Source: Siphonodentalium dalli
Lineage: Eukaryota; Mollusca; Scaphopoda; Gadilida; Siphonodentaliidae
Assembly: GCA_032622095.1 (NCBI GenBank)
Contig: CP136062.1
Location: forward strand, 8,149,710-8,213,709
DNA: 64,000 bases
Direction of reading: 5' to 3'
The notes beneath the pieces are model-generated. The model was not told where the DNA came from and searched no databases. It saw only the letters and a program-made list of their open reading frames with translations. Shown in pieces: positions 1 to 11,315 of this stretch. The stretch's first letter is position 1. Every line of letters starts with the position of its first letter. Both the position numbers and the translations under genes were made by a program.

Positions 1-860
1 ATAGTTACAGAGTCGATCTAGGTTATTTGGTTGGCTGCCGTTCTTCAACATTGACCTATTTTGGTCCCATTGTTCTGTTACCTGTGATCTTCAAGCTTGT
101 ATTGGTAAATCGTCATAGTTTAACCTATATTTGCTATATGCACAGTGCGCTAAAGTCAGAATATATCGCACAATTTGCTTGGCTTGCCTCGCCACTGGTC
201 ATTTAAAATATATTTAGAATCGTTCAACGAACCGGTCAGCACCAATTTAATGTTCAGAGAGACTGTTCCACTTGTTTGTATTTCTGATTGTAAAGTCGTT
301 CTTGCATAACGTGTTGCTATATCCTTTCTTCCTAAAATTCTTATGACGACTTTTGTTTTGCTTCCTCCAGTATACTTGTATCTTGTTCAGTTTAACTTTA
401 CCGGTCTTGTGCATCATGTTGTACATTTGTATCATGTCAGTTATCTCTCTCTTCGATTTTCTAATGTGTGTGTTCCTAGATCTTTAAGCATTCCTTCTAA
501 ATCTTTATTATCGATTCCTGTCAACATTTTAGTTGATCTTCTCTGTACTCTTTCTACTATTGTTCGTATATTGTTACTATATAAACGTATCATATTCCAG
601 CTTGAGACTGGTAAACGTTATGTACAATGTGGCAAACATCTGTGTGTCCATATATATGAATGATCATTTTCGAGATACATGTTTATCACATAATTTGGCC
701 ATAAAAGCAGTTTCATAATTATCGGTAATAGACACGTTTAATATCAGCGCGTGCGATGACGTCACGGCGTTCTTCAAATAACTTGCGATCGCTGTAGTTT
801 ATGATTGTTGTTTTCGATGAATATTTCGCGTTGCTTCGGGTTTATTTGATCATGTGATAA

Positions 861-1008
861 AAGGTATCTCACACTCGTCCTATTTTATACGTAATTTATC
901 AACCTCGTCCTCTAAATTATATTTGAGCCTCGGTAAACCTCGGCTCAAATCGAATTTAGTGAACTCGGTTGATAAATTCCGTATAAAATAGAAACTCATG
1001 TGAGATCC
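861..1008. mobile_element. Fold-back MITE (long hairpin)
   Basis: Two arms of about 72 bp (861-933 and 937-1008) are imperfect reverse complements around a 4-base loop (TAAA). The outer ends read AGGTATCTCACA and TGTGAGATCCT; the inner ends read GAGCCTCGG and CCTCGGCTC. It has no coding potential and sits inside the LINE relic. A hairpin of this type is typical of a non-autonomous DNA element. I could not fix a target duplication. Confidence 0.75.
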
Positions 1009-1214
1009 TCTATTTATAATTGGCCATGTTCACAGTTTTTGCGCTGTGTTTGTCAAACTTCATTCTGTTGCCAAAATGTCCTATATATTTTTCTTCCGTT
1101 GTATCTTCTCCGTTGTTGTGTTTATCTCCCTCTCGGGATGTGTAGGTTGTACCTGCACTGGCTTGTTGTCGAATGTGCGTCACTTTGCATTGTGCAGAGT
1201 TCAATCTTAAAGTC

Positions 1215-1522
1215 GGGGCATCGGTGGCTCAATCGGTTAGGGGTACAACTCCAAGCCGTTTCGCCTTCCATCGCTGGCGATAAGGGTTCAAATCCACATG
1301 TTTCCATCGTGGACTTTGTAACTCGAAATCGTTATCTGGGAAAGTTGTTAGCCACTTGCCGACGGCCGGTGGTTTGCCGCACATGGTCGACGAGTTTATC
1401 GGTCATTGAAATCACTGTTATATTAGCCGTAAGTGTGCGGATTTCCTCCACCATTAAAACTGGCAATGTCGTGATATGGCCTTAGTGGCTAAAGCGACAT
1501 AAAACCCCAATCAATCAATCAA
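1215..1522 (+). mobile_element. tRNA-derived SINE with perfect target-site duplication
   Basis: This is a complete short interspersed element of about 308 bp. Its head looks like a tRNA: GGGGCAT at the 5' end, an A box (TGGCTCAATCGG, 1225-1236) and a B box (GGTTCAAATCC, 1285-1295). A non-tRNA body follows, containing TTCCTCCACCATTAAAACTG, a phrase I associate with molluscan SINE/LINE 3' regions. It ends in GCGACATAAAACC plus (ATCA)n. A 14-bp direct repeat, TCAATCTTAAAGTC, flanks it exactly (1201-1214 and 1523-1536), so the insertion is well defined and probably recent. RNA polymerase III would transcribe it; mobilisation would rely on a partner LINE (see the 3' end near 23545). Confidence 0.88.
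1225..1295 (+). promoter_or_regulatory. Internal RNA polymerase III promoter (A and B boxes) of the SINE
   Basis: A box at 1225-1236 and B box at 1285-1295, about 50 bp apart, both close to the tRNA consensus. The tRNA fold is not well kept, so this is a SINE head and not a working tRNA gene. Confidence 0.65.
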
Positions 1523-2015
1523 TCAATCTTAAAGTCCACTTATTCGATCACTTTGACAGTCTATATACATCTTCTTGAAGTAATTGTTAGTTATCGTGTG
1601 TCTTCATGGTTCCATATATGTTTGTATCATCCGCACATATCTTAATTGGACTTGTTATCCCTTCGTTACTGAATATTAGAAACAAAATCGGCCTGAGTAA
1701 TAATTCCTGTGGTGTGCCACTTCCCGACCTTTGACAACTTAGCGAAAGTAGTCTCTGCATGTGACTGAGTTACTGCCCCCTCTGTTGTTCTTCAATTTTC
1801 GTCTGCTTTCCCCAAAAAATTAAACTCTAGATAAGCATGGTAAATATAGATATAACGTGCGATTATTTCGATACCGTATATAATCACATTTCTAGGGAGC
1901 GTAGAAGGTCATACTTCATCTGCTTTTAATATTAACCCTCCATCAACTGTCTCATAAGTTATTACATTAACCACTGCTATCAATAGCACTCGAAGTACAG
2001 TGCTGATATTACTGT

Positions 2016-2767
2016 TCATGCCTCCTGATAAGTTCTGCGATTTCTCCTAGCTGCACTTAAGAAGGATGGATCCGAGTATGAGACGAGTTCCCTCCGAAGT
2101 CTGATGTCCTCATTAGCCACATATCTGCGACTGATCGATGATTACCAGTTTGCCATCATCATCATCATCTTTTGATCATCAACGATTATTACCAGTTTAC
2201 CAGATGCAGGGAGACGCTCGAAAGCAAACAGAAGCAGCTCAAGGCAATGGGTAAAGGGAATAAGAGCAAAGCAGCAGACCCAATATCGAATGCTGATTTC
2301 GATAGATTACACGAAGTAAAGGTTCTCGGTTCTCACACTCCAACCTCGCCGATAAACTCAATGTGCACACAATACTTCGGCATCAGAACTGGGACGCAGA
2401 CACATTCTCTAAAGTTGGGCGACATTTACATTATGGAAGATGGCAGCGGACATTATGCAATTTACACACATGAGCGTTAAACTAAAACAAGAATATGTGA
2501 AAACCCTACTGATGCGAGCATGATAAAGCCCAGGGCATATTCTACTGGTAGTCGTCTTCGAAATCCAGTCATGCGTTATGCGTTGTATTTAATAAAAGAA
2601 CCCTGGCCACATTAAGAAACTATATAGTCCCTTCTTTTGTTGTAATAAAGAACTCACCCGTAAATATGTTGGAAACTTTGAACGACGAGGGAGTTTCTGC
2701 ACATCAGATCAATCAAATCTGCGGACATCGCAACGTCAACAGCTTGCTCAATTATTTTCGAAAATAA
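2016..2767 (+). mobile_element. Crypton-like tyrosine recombinase, degraded
   Basis: Several reading frames together give the outline of a tyrosine recombinase of the Crypton / KIAA1958-like type. At 2016-2130 there is MPPDKFCDF and then KKDGSEYETSSLRSLM, resembling the core-binding N-terminal region. At 2172-2480 follow CRETLESKQKQLKAMGKG, ADPISNADFDRL and FGIRTGTQTHSL, where the Arg matches the first catalytic Arg box. At 2666-2767 lies the C-terminal box, ICGHRNVNSLLNYF, with the canonical His-(8 residues)-Tyr spacing that places the nucleophilic Tyr. Frameshifts near 2047 and between 2480 and 2666 break the gene. The catalytic landmarks persist, but the reading frame does not. The family call rests on remembered motif patterns. 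Confidence 0.7.
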
Positions 2768-4088
2768 ACCAGTGACAGAGCAAGCATATTTCGTCCTTAT
2801 TTTCTCGAGCCGACACTTCTGAGCTTACATGTGTTGATGATTCTCGCTACACTTCACATGATGATTCGGAAATTCACACGCACAATCTATTTCGGAATCT
2901 ATCTTGGTATCCAGGCCCGCTGAAGTAATTAGTGAAGTTTCGAGTATTAATGTTTGTCAGTTGGAAAGGTCACATCCCTGAACCGCTTCAATATATGTTT
3001 TAGTGTTAACGATTATAGTGGCTTGCCCAGCGTGTCCACGGTGGACCTGATCTCATTTTCCTCCATTTTCCAAGGAATACTTTCAAGGGTCCAATCAATG
3101 TTTACATGTATTCTTCACAAAGTAACCAAGAGAATCCGCATTTCAAAATGTATGATTCGCACGGAAACTCAGACCAGTTGGATTAACGCCAAAACAATCA
3201 TTGAAAGTAATTTGTTGACAGTTCTAAAAAAGTTTCTAAATTCGACAGGAAGTGTAAATTAGTTATCTGTTCTGTTATGTTTAAAACTAGAATGGCAAGC
3301 ATGACCGAAACGAATCTGACTTGTTTAGACTAAAATAGTGTTATTATCTTGTGACTAGAATGTCATAATATTATTATTTGTGATATTACATTGGTATCCG
3401 TCGGTGATTATTTATCGCTTTTAGTGATAATTTGTGGGAACAATTCTCATAAGGGGACGACTAATTTCTCGCCATTTGAAAGTGGTTCGTTGGCTATTAG
3501 CTTGGAACAACAAATTGTCAATTATCAACTGAAGTTGTTTGTACGCTTTGTGATAAATTATATGGCATAAGTTAAAGAATATTATTAAATTAAAAACAGT
3601 TGTCGATATAGTTGAAACATACACACCTATGGTATTTGTATGCATCACATATTATTTCATTCGTGACTAGCAGTGGAAATAATTATGGTATTCACTCATA
3701 AACCACAGGTGACCTCTGTGTAACAAATTATAAATGTTGGCCCTCCTCCCATTATTTTCATTTCGTTGTAGTGCCACACCGAACGTACAAGTGTTCGACT
3801 AAATGAATGGTGCTATATAGTAATTGGCATACCCCTGTAGCGAGCAACGCATGTGAAAACGCTGCAGTTGCATACGGACAGAAATACCCCATGTATTATA
3901 TCCAATAAGATAATGACAATTATTTAAATGGCTGTCCATAATTAAATGGTTACATTGAACTGCAAAACCAGTTTCTTGTTGATATAGAATCAATACCATT
4001 GTTATATTTCCCTACCCAGATTCGAAAAAGAAAATCGTCACAATGTGTTAGTTGTCCGTCTGTCTGTTCACGCTAGTAGCACACAATC
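2768..4088. other. No gene recognised
   Basis: AT-rich sequence with short open stretches on both strands and none with family resemblance. It separates the Crypton relic from the first recognisable codons of the CR1-like LINE. Some of it could be a decayed 5' part of that LINE. Confidence 0.5.
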
Positions 4089-6098
4089 GTGCAACGATCG
4101 AATTCACGGCTTTCTTCAAACATTACCTTTTGTGAATTTCAACCTGTCCATGAAGCTGATGTTGAGAAGATTTTGAATAAAATGAAGAGCAAGTCATGCA
4201 CATTGGATCCGATACCTACACGATTCCTGAAATCGGACAACGTCAAACAACACATTTCTAGTTTTTACTTGAATTATTTCTAACTCTTTATCTACTGGAG
4301 AAGTTCCGGAAAACATGAAACCAGCGATCGTAACACCCATCATTAAGAAAGCCTCTCTGGATACTGACATTCTGAAAAACTACAGACCGGTGTCCAACCT
4401 ATCATTTCTGTCAAAATTGCTGGAGAAAATTGTTAGTCTGCAGCTATTAGAACATGTTAAGACGCATAATTTGTTTGATTCCAGGCAATCTGCATACAGA
4501 AGTAATCATTCTCGAGAGACTGCGCTTGTTAAGTTTAAAAATGACATCGATTTATCTTTAGACCAAGGAAAGTGTGTGTTATTACTTATGCTTGATCTTA
4601 GTGCGGCTTTCGACACTTGTGATCACACCATCGTGTTGGGCCGACTTAGTGACCATATAGGTCTACACGGTACGGCGTTGCACTGGTTTTCTTCTTATCT
4701 GATAAATCGAAAGCAAAGGGTCGTGATTGGAGAGTCATTCTCAAGGGAAGTCAGCCTAGATATCGGAGTGCCTCAGGGATCTATATTAGGACCGCTCTTA
4801 TTCCTCATTTACACCTTGCCACCTGGACGGATTCTCGAAGGTCATTCGGTTAAATACCATCTGTATGCTGATGACACTCAAATATATGTAGAATTTTCTA
4901 GAAATGATCCGAATGGCTATAACAACGCGATAAATTGTCTGGAAGAATGTTTCTGTAAAGTAAAATCTTGGATGCAGAATAACAAACTTAAACTTAATGA
5001 CGACAAGTCCGAGTTCATGGTAATTCCCTCCAAATATTCCATCAAAGAACTATCGCTCTCTGTGGGTAAAAACACAGAGCCAGAGTTTGAAATTCAGCTG
5101 GGCGACAGCGTTATTCCACGTGTAGTGAACTTCGGAACCTTGGTGCGCACTTTGATTCTACCATGTGTCTTGACAAAATGGTATCTGACATACTGCGAAC
5201 ATGTTACTACCACCTTAGATGCCTGCGCAGAGTTCGATGTCACCTGAGCAAAAAAGCTATGAAACGCGCAGTCTTATCGCTTGTCATGTCACGTGTTGAT
5301 AGTCTGAATTATCTGCTGACAAATATCACCAAGGAGAATATGCACCGGATTGATGTCTTAATTAACAACTGTGCAAGAATTATCGACAATAAAAGCAAAT
5401 ACGACCATATAACCAAGACGTTGATTAGTGAACATATAATGACTTTTCAGTTTAGAATGGAATACAAATGTGCGGTCACAGTATTCAAATCGCTAAATCA
5501 TACGGTTCCTGTGTACATTTCTGACATGTTTGTTCTGAAAAGCGGGGGTGTGACACGATCATGTACCAGTGGGAAAGATATCCACAGAGCGACCAGGAAG
5601 CCTAACATCAACTACGGAATTAGGTGCTTCCAAGAGACTTCCATCAACAACTGGAATAGACTTCCAATGGACATCCGGAATTGTGCTACTTTCCCCAAAT
5701 TCAAGTCAAAACTTAAGACTCACTTGTTCGAGATATGCTTCAATCTGCCAAAAAAAGGTGTTCTTCGATAGCTGTTTACCAGAGTCTGTTATGTGCGTGT
5801 GAGTCTAGACCGTTTAACCCATATATTAACTTTTATTTTCACCATATCATTTTAGCTGTGATTCAATCGTATATCTTCGTGTATTTTAAATGGTCTAGCT
5901 GTTAGTATTGCCTCACTGCGGTTGATTATTAGGTTAAGTTGGTATTATCTAGTTAGGTTGTTTGTATATAATTTTATCCATTTGTGCATTATTATTTTAG
6001 GATGTGTGCCATGTTTGTATTGTAAGCGCATTGAAACTAATTTATTGTATAATGCGTTCTAAATGTATCTATAATGATAATAATAATAATAATAATCG
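4089..6098 (+). mobile_element. CR1-like LINE, 5'-truncated and frameshifted
   Basis: Most of a reverse transcriptase and its C-terminal domain are readable. The fingers (4089-4283) stop just before 4284. The main RT frame (4315-5247) has NYRPVSNLSFLSKLLEKIV, AFDT.DH near 4606, GVPQGSILGP near 4774 and YADD at 4864-4875. A frameshift near 5135-5165 moves the frame to 5163-5771, which holds the thumb and C-terminal domain (RVDSLNYLL, NCARII, NNWNRLP) and ends normally. The endonuclease is missing. The 3' UTR ends with GCGCATTGAAAC...AATGCG, able to pair, and then a short (TAA)n run, as expected for the CR1/L2 group. The element is dead but fairly young. Confidence 0.88.
6027..6098 (+). repeat. 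LINE 3'-end hairpin and (TAA)n tail
   Basis: GCGCATT at about 6028 and AATGCG at about 6051 can pair around an AT loop, followed by GATAATAATAATAAT. This is the usual 3' recognition structure of CR1/L2-type LINEs and marks the 3' boundary of the element. Confidence 0.7.
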
Positions 6099-7072
6099 TC
6101 TGGCAAATATTGTCACGACATTCCTCATATCTGGCTATCAAATTTCAAACGTTTGGGTGATAGACTTTGAAATTACAGAATTTGTGCCTTCAATTGTGCT
6201 ATCGCTTAATTATTAGAGCTGTGAAATGCATGTGTTAATCAAATGAATTATGTGTTAACTGAAATGCCATGATTGCTGACCCAACAATATGTTGTCGCAT
6301 GATTTCTTCAGAAAGCTCAGATTCCCATGCAAATCGGAGGAGCAAAAGGTACAATGTTACAAGAATTCCCAATTGTGACCTGTTGTGGTATTGGAATTAA
6401 TTGAAATGTATCCGTTATAAAGTTTGTGTATTTATTTTGATATACATGTGTTTTATTTATTTTTCAAACGTTGGTCATGCTTATTTCTAGAAAACGAATT
6501 GTCATAATATTTACAAACAATGATAATAATTTTACCTAGCCAACATACCATTTACATGCAATGAGTGTTCAGTTATGTTGGCTTTCGTTCATGGGCGCCA
6601 ACTGCTTTCTAATAATTTCGCGTTCCGCGTGTATCATGTTTCGCTGATTCTTGTAATAGATGGGCAATTGGCGTTTTATTTATAGAAATGGGAATGTTTT
6701 GACCGATTAAAAGTCGAACTGCAATCCGGAGGTCGAGTCCGGTAAACGGTGTGTTGGGAATAATTCTGGTGAGATGCATGAGAAACCTTCAGAGATAAGC
6801 CGTATATAGTTGTTGTAATAATTTGAAGGATTTGTGGAAATATGGAAATATTAGTTGGCCATTCGTGAAACCAATATGTTTTATTTTCTATAATTACAAT
6901 CATAGGTAAATAATATATGATCTTGAGCGCGTTACCATTTCTGACATTGATTTTCTTGTCACTTATAATTCTCAGATCTGCAAAGATATCTCCACTCAAA
7001 ATAGATCACGTGACATCCAACCTAACTCAATATGACATTTAAGCTCATACCACATTGTGTTAGTTAACTTAC
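6099..7072. other. Region downstream of exon 5; no exon recognised
   Basis: The host gene on the minus strand should continue here or further left, because exon 5 ends in a good donor. I found no segment with an acceptor, the right phase and family motifs. One minus-strand stretch (about 6798-6616) stays open for 59 codons but matches nothing I know and does not fit the phase. Confidence 0.5.
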
Positions 7073-7298
7073 CTGCTTGGAGTTCACGTTTCCCAGCGAA
7101 CGCGCATGGTTGTTCATCTAGAAAATCGAACAGAAACTTTCCTGACCGCTGCGTGAGTATTCCGTAACCGGTGTTGAACAGAATCCCACGCGTCTTTGCG
7201 GCGCCGAATAGTTTCGTATTATACTCGTCAACAGGCACCTTTTTAAATCGTATGGATGAGTCCGCCCAGATCATGAAATGATGCTCCATTAACGATTT
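7073..7298 (-). CDS. DUF1647-like gene, exon 5 (predicted active-site region)
   Basis: The acceptor is TTCTTATTTTATAG at 7312-7299 and the donor is CAG|GTAAGT at 7072. The exon encodes residues 255-329 and opens with KSLMEHHFMIWADSSIRF, equivalent to the WMDxSxRF block of the family, probably at the sugar-nucleotide site. Then come ILFNTGYGIL (the TGxG element) and FLDEQPCAF. It starts in phase 0, matching exon 4, and ends one base into a codon, so at least one more coding exon must follow. No stop is seen before the donor. The functional role is inferred from family resemblance only. Confidence 0.75.
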
Positions 7299-7639
7299 CT
7301 ATAAAATAAGAACGTTTATAAGATTTAACGATTTACATAAAATAAAACAAATTTTCGAGTCACCTACTTTCTCCAACACGAAATGGTCCTTTTTTGAAAC
7401 ACGAACCCTTTCAACTGGCACATTAAAATCAACATGCACTTAAGCACCATGACATAAACATATATCCCTTTCTTGACGGGAGTTGCGTTGGTGCATTAAA
7501 GACCCTGTGTCAATGCATTCTAGTATATATTCTTTTATATATTTTATCACTTTTCTTACATTCTCTAACAATTTATATATATATTTTGTAATTTGTTCTT
7601 GGAAAACATCAGATAACTTGAACAATAACTTGGATGTCT

Positions 7640-7990
7640 ATGTGAGACTTTGTGTTATACAATATGCGGATGACACGGTTCTGCTATAGCCGAAACACCA
7701 GTGAAACGTCAGAATGCTCTCAATGTTTTTCAAAGATATTCCCAAAAATGGATACTGACAGTTAATGTCGAAAATACTAACACTATGCTGATTTCAAAAC
7801 GCAGTCTACCGAAAGGTAGGGAATTATGTTATGACGTCATAGAAATTGAATATGTGAAGTACTTTAACAACCTTGGAATCATACACATTAAATCGAGCTC
7901 ATTCTCTTTGGCTAAAATACTCAATGGGATAAGGCCATGTACTCGATAGTATCAAAGTATAGAAAGCACTGTCTCTCAGTTAAAATATAC
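7640..7990 (+). mobile_element. Non-LTR reverse transcriptase fragment
   Basis: The plus strand reads VIQYADDTVLL and then a stop at 7687. In a shifted frame (7701-7949) it continues with RQNALNVFQRYSQKWILTVNV, MLISKRSLPKG and the degenerate FNNLGI block. In a third frame (about 7931-7978) follows AMYSIVSKYRKHCLSV. This is the palm core plus thumb of a jockey/CR1-type RT, cut off at both ends and inactive. It lies in intron 4, opposite to the host gene, and stops where the first minisatellite unit begins. Confidence 0.7.
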
Positions 7991-8056
7991 TACCTATATA
8001 CGAGCGCCCGTGGCGCATAAGATACTATGGGTGGCGGGATGGGGTGGTGGGTGGGC
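7987..8056 (+). repeat. Detached copy of the 68-bp minisatellite unit
   Basis: A single unit (CTATATACGAGCGCC, then GGCGCATAAGATACTATGGG, then the G-rich tail) separated from the main array by about 550 bp that holds a fold-back element. The array was probably once continuous or has spread from here. Confidence 0.85.
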
Positions 8057-8605
8057 GACACGTGGTACCGTTAGTGGCATCATGTGGAGCAGTGTTTAGT
8101 CACCTGTTCTCTTTAAACTGAAGCGAAGTTCAATTTAATCCATGGAGTTCGTTCGTACATGATCCAATGTTTTCTGCATATGGTTGGTCATAGGCCTGAG
8201 CTTTCCTGTGGTTATAGTGAAACTTTTCCGCGAATGCAGTTTAGGCGAGTACAGGGGAGTGTCGTTAAAACGAGTAAAACATATACATTGAAAAATAATT
8301 AAATTCAAAACAAGCGCGCCACTTTACAAAATGCGCGCTCTTGTTAAATTTTAACATTTTGTAATTTATATGTTTACTCGTGTCAGCGACACGCCCCTGC
8401 ACATGGGGCGACACGAATCATGTTCATGTGTAGTTTACCGTGAATGCAGTGTAGTGACATGAAACCTTTTGAATTTCCATCTTCGATGAAATGAGCTTCC
8501 AGCGAGGTTATATATGCTTTATTCTCTGATCCGTACACACATTACAGGATATTGAGAACAATAGTGTATATACACAATAATGAAAGAAGGGAGGTAATTG
8601 TATAA
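8057..8605. other. Spacer between minisatellite blocks
   Basis: No gene. Besides the hairpin at 8249-8402 it has a short diverged direct repeat (CCGCGAATGCAGTTTAG near 8228 and CCGTGAATGCAGTGTAG near 8438), flanking the hairpin. Confidence 0.6.
8249..8402. mobile_element. Fold-back MITE (hairpin)
   Basis: Arms of about 70 bp are imperfect reverse complements: GTACAGGGGAGTGTCG at the left end pairs with CGACACGCCCCTGCAC at the right, and the inner parts AACAAGCGCGCC and GCGCGCTCTTGTT pair across a short loop. There is no coding capacity. Confidence 0.7.
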
Positions 8606-9000
8606 GATACTATGGGTGGCGGGATGGGGTGGTGGGCGGGTACTACACTACATATATACGAGCGCCTGCGGCGCATAAGATACTATGGGTGGCGGGATGG
8701 GATGGTGGGTGGGTACTACCTATATACGAGCGCCTGCGGCGCATAAGATACTATGGGTGGCGGGATGGGGTGGTGGGTGGGTACTACATATATACGAGCG
8801 CCTGCGGCGCATAAGATACTATGGTGGCGGGATGGGATGGTGGGTGGGTACTACCTATATACGAGCGCCTGCGGCGCATAAGATACTATGGGTGGCGGGA
8901 TTGTATGGTTGGTGGGTACAACATATATACGAGCGCCTGTGGCGCATAAGATACTATGGGTGGCGGGATGGGATGGTGGGTGGGTACTACCTATATACAG
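8606..9000 (+). repeat. 68-bp G-rich minisatellite, block 1
   Basis: About six tandem copies of a 68-bp unit: GGTACTACCTATATACGAGC, GCCTGCGGCGCATAAGATAC, then TATGGGTGGCGGGATGGGAT and GGTGGGTG. Each unit has five runs of three or more G on the plus strand. The unit length is not a multiple of 3 and the sequence lacks stops, so long open frames run through it without being genes. Confidence 0.95.
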
Positions 9001-9180
9001 CGGATTCAGGTTATGGTACCGATTGCAAACTCTGGGACCATCCCACCATATGACTATGTTTATCAGTCTCATCTTTAACTTACCCTTAGTAAAATTGCCT
9101 TCCAGCTGTAGAATCTGAGTTTCTTGACGAACAGGGGATATGGCTTGGGTGCGTCTCTTCTTATCTCGCACCGAGGACAA
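9001..9180 (-). pseudogene. Partial copy of exon 4 plus donor, inside the minisatellite
   Basis: Positions 9180-9084 (minus) copy 97 of the 108 bp of exon 4, keeping CEIRRD, KPYPLFVKKL and YSWKAILLR in frame and the GTAAGT donor at 9083-9078. About 80 bp of intron follow. The first 11 bases of the exon and its acceptor are replaced by minisatellite. Compared with exon 4 it has two coding changes (Thr to Ala and Leu to Pro), shared with the other copy. The nearest AG upstream would not keep the frame, so it is probably not used. Confidence 0.85.
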
Positions 9181-10046
9181 GATACTATGAGTGGCGGGTT
9201 CGGGTGGTGGGTGGTCACTACCTATATACGAGCGCCTGCGGCTCATAAGATACTATGGGTGGCGGGATGGGATGGTGGGTGGGTACTACCTATATACGAG
9301 CGCCTGCTGCGCATAATATACTATGGATGGCGGGATGGGGTGGTGGGTGCTTACTGCCTAAATACGAGCGCCTGCGGCGCAAAAGATACTATGGGTGGCG
9401 GGATGGGGTGGTGGGTGGGTACTACCTATATACGAGCGCCTGCGGCGCATAAGATACTATGGGTGGCGGGATGGGATGGTGGGTTGGTACTACATATATA
9501 CGAGCGCCTGCGGCGCATAATATACTATGAGTGGCGGGCTGGGGTGATGGGTGGGTACTACCTAAATACGAGCGCCTGCGGCGCATAAGATACTATCGGT
9601 TGCGGGATGGGATGGTGGTGGGTACTACCTATATACGAGCGCCTGCTGCGCATAAGATACTATGGGTGGCGGGATGGGGTGGTGGGCGGGTACTACCTAT
9701 ATACGAGCGCCTGCTGCGCATAATATACTATGGGTGGCGGGATGGGATGGTGGGTGGGTACTACCTATATACGAGCGCCTGCGGCGCATAAGATACTATG
9801 GGTGGCGGGATGGGGTGGTGGGTGGGTACTACATATATACGAGCGCCTGCGGCGCATAAGATACTATGGGTGGCGGGATGGGATGGTGGGTGGGTACTAC
9901 CTATATACGAGCGCCTGCGGCGCATACGATACTATGGGTGGCGGGATTGTATGGTTGGTGGGTACAACATATATACGAGCGCCTGTGGCGCATAAGATAC
10001 TATGGGTGGCGGGATGGGATGGTGGGTGGGTACTACCTATATACAG
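9181..10046 (+). repeat. 68-bp G-rich minisatellite, block 2
   Basis: About 13 units with point variants (GCTGCGCATAATATAC, CTATCGGTTGCGGG). Together with the exon 4 copies it forms a higher-order unit of 1046 bp. The segment about 8690-9590 recurs about 1046 bp further right, with one 68-bp unit lost in the later part (offset drops to 978). Confidence 0.95.
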
Positions 10047-10226
10047 CGGATTCAGGTTATGGTACCGATTGCAAACTCTGGGACCATCCCACCATATGAC
10101 TATGTTTATCAGTCTCATCTTTAACTTACCCTTAGTAAAATTGCCTTCCAGCTGTAGAATCTGAGTTTCTTGACGAACAGGGGATATGGCTTGGGTGCGT
10201 CTCTTCGTATCTCGCACCGAGGACAA
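10047..10226 (-). pseudogene. Second partial copy of exon 4 inside the minisatellite
   Basis: Same structure as the copy at 9001-9180, exactly 1046 bp to the right: 97 bp of exon (10226-10130), donor GTAAGT at 10129-10124, then intron. It differs from the first copy by a silent AGA/CGA change in the coding part, so both derive from one duplicated block. The acceptor is lost. Confidence 0.85.
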
Positions 10227-11224
10227 GATACTATGGGTGGCGGGTTCGGGTGGTGGGTGGTCACTACCTATATACGAGCGCCTGCGGCTCATAAGATACT
10301 ATGGGTGGCGGGATGGGATGGTGGGTGGGTACTACCTATATACGAGCGCCTGCTGCGCATAATATACTATGGGTGGCGGGATGGGGTGGTGGGTGGGTAC
10401 TACCTATATACGAGCGCCTGCGGCGCATAAGATACTATGGGTGGCGGGATGGGATGGTGGGTGGGTACTACATATATACGAGCGCCTGCGGCGCATAATA
10501 TACTATGAGTGGCGGGCTGGGGTGGTGGGTGGGTACTACCTAAATACGAGCGCCTGCGGCGCATAAGATACTATCGGTTGCGGGATGGGATGGTGGTGGG
10601 TACTACCTATATACGAGCGCCTGCTGCGCATAAGATACTATGGGTGGCGGGATGGGGTGGTGGGCGGGTACTACCTATATACGAGCGCTTGCTGTGCATA
10701 ATATACTATGGGTGGCGGGATGGGGTGGTGGGTGGGTACTACCTATATACGAGCGCCTGCTGCGCATAAGATACTATGGGTTGCGGGATGGGATGGTGGG
10801 TGGGTACTACCTATATACGAGCGCCTGCTGTGCATAAGATACTATGGGTGACGGGATGGTGTGGTGGGCGGGTACTACCTCTATACGAGCGCATGCTGCG
10901 CATAAGATATTATGGGTGGCGGGATGGGGTGGTGGGTGGGTACTACCTAAATACGAGCGCCTGCGGCGCATAAGATACTATGGGTGGCGGGATGGGGTGG
11001 TGGGTGGTACTACCTATATACGAGCGCCTGCTGCGCATAAGATACTATGGGTGGCGGGATGGGATGGTGGGTGGGTACTACCTATATACGAGCGCTTGCG
11101 GCGCATAAGATAATATGGGTGGCGGGATGGTATGGTTGGTGGGTACTACCTATATACGAGCGCCTGTGGCGCATATGATACTATGGATGGCGGGATGGGA
11201 TGGTGGGTGGGTACTACCTATATA
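10227..11224 (+). repeat. 68-bp G-rich minisatellite, block 3
   Basis: About 15 units ending directly next to the genuine exon 4 with its intron flank. Variation between units is higher toward 10680-11000, consistent with older copies near the source exon. Confidence 0.95.
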
Positions 11225-11315
11225 CCCCGGTTTGGATTCAGGTTCTGGTACCGATTGCGAACACTGGGACCATCTCACCATATGACTATGTTTATCAGTC
11301 TCATCTTTAACTTAC

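Larger units (their letters stand above)
1..1835 (-). mobile_element. Decayed non-LTR retrotransposon (RT and C-terminal part), broken by two insertions
   Basis: Read on the minus strand, the stretch 1835-1545 gives the RT palm: a degraded GVPQGSVLGPILFLIF block and CADDTNIYGT, where the usual motif is F/YADD. After the SINE gap the thumb continues at 1200-1010 with a segment like NRMKFDKH. After the fold-back MITE, 660-240 reads as the C-terminal domain (ERVQRRSTKML, LENRRERDN, MIQMYN, WNSL). The pieces are in the correct order for one element that was later split by the MITE (861-1008) and the SINE (1215-1522). Frameshifts and stops are frequent, so it is dead. The family looks like the CR1/Rex/jockey group, but I cannot place the clade. 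It runs off the left edge. Confidence 0.75.

Noticed and set aside
6616-6798. Possible exon 6 of the DUF1647-like gene
   Set aside because: The stretch is open, and AAG precedes it, but the phase needed after exon 5 gives a frame that stops early and shows no family motif (no W or CxxC block).
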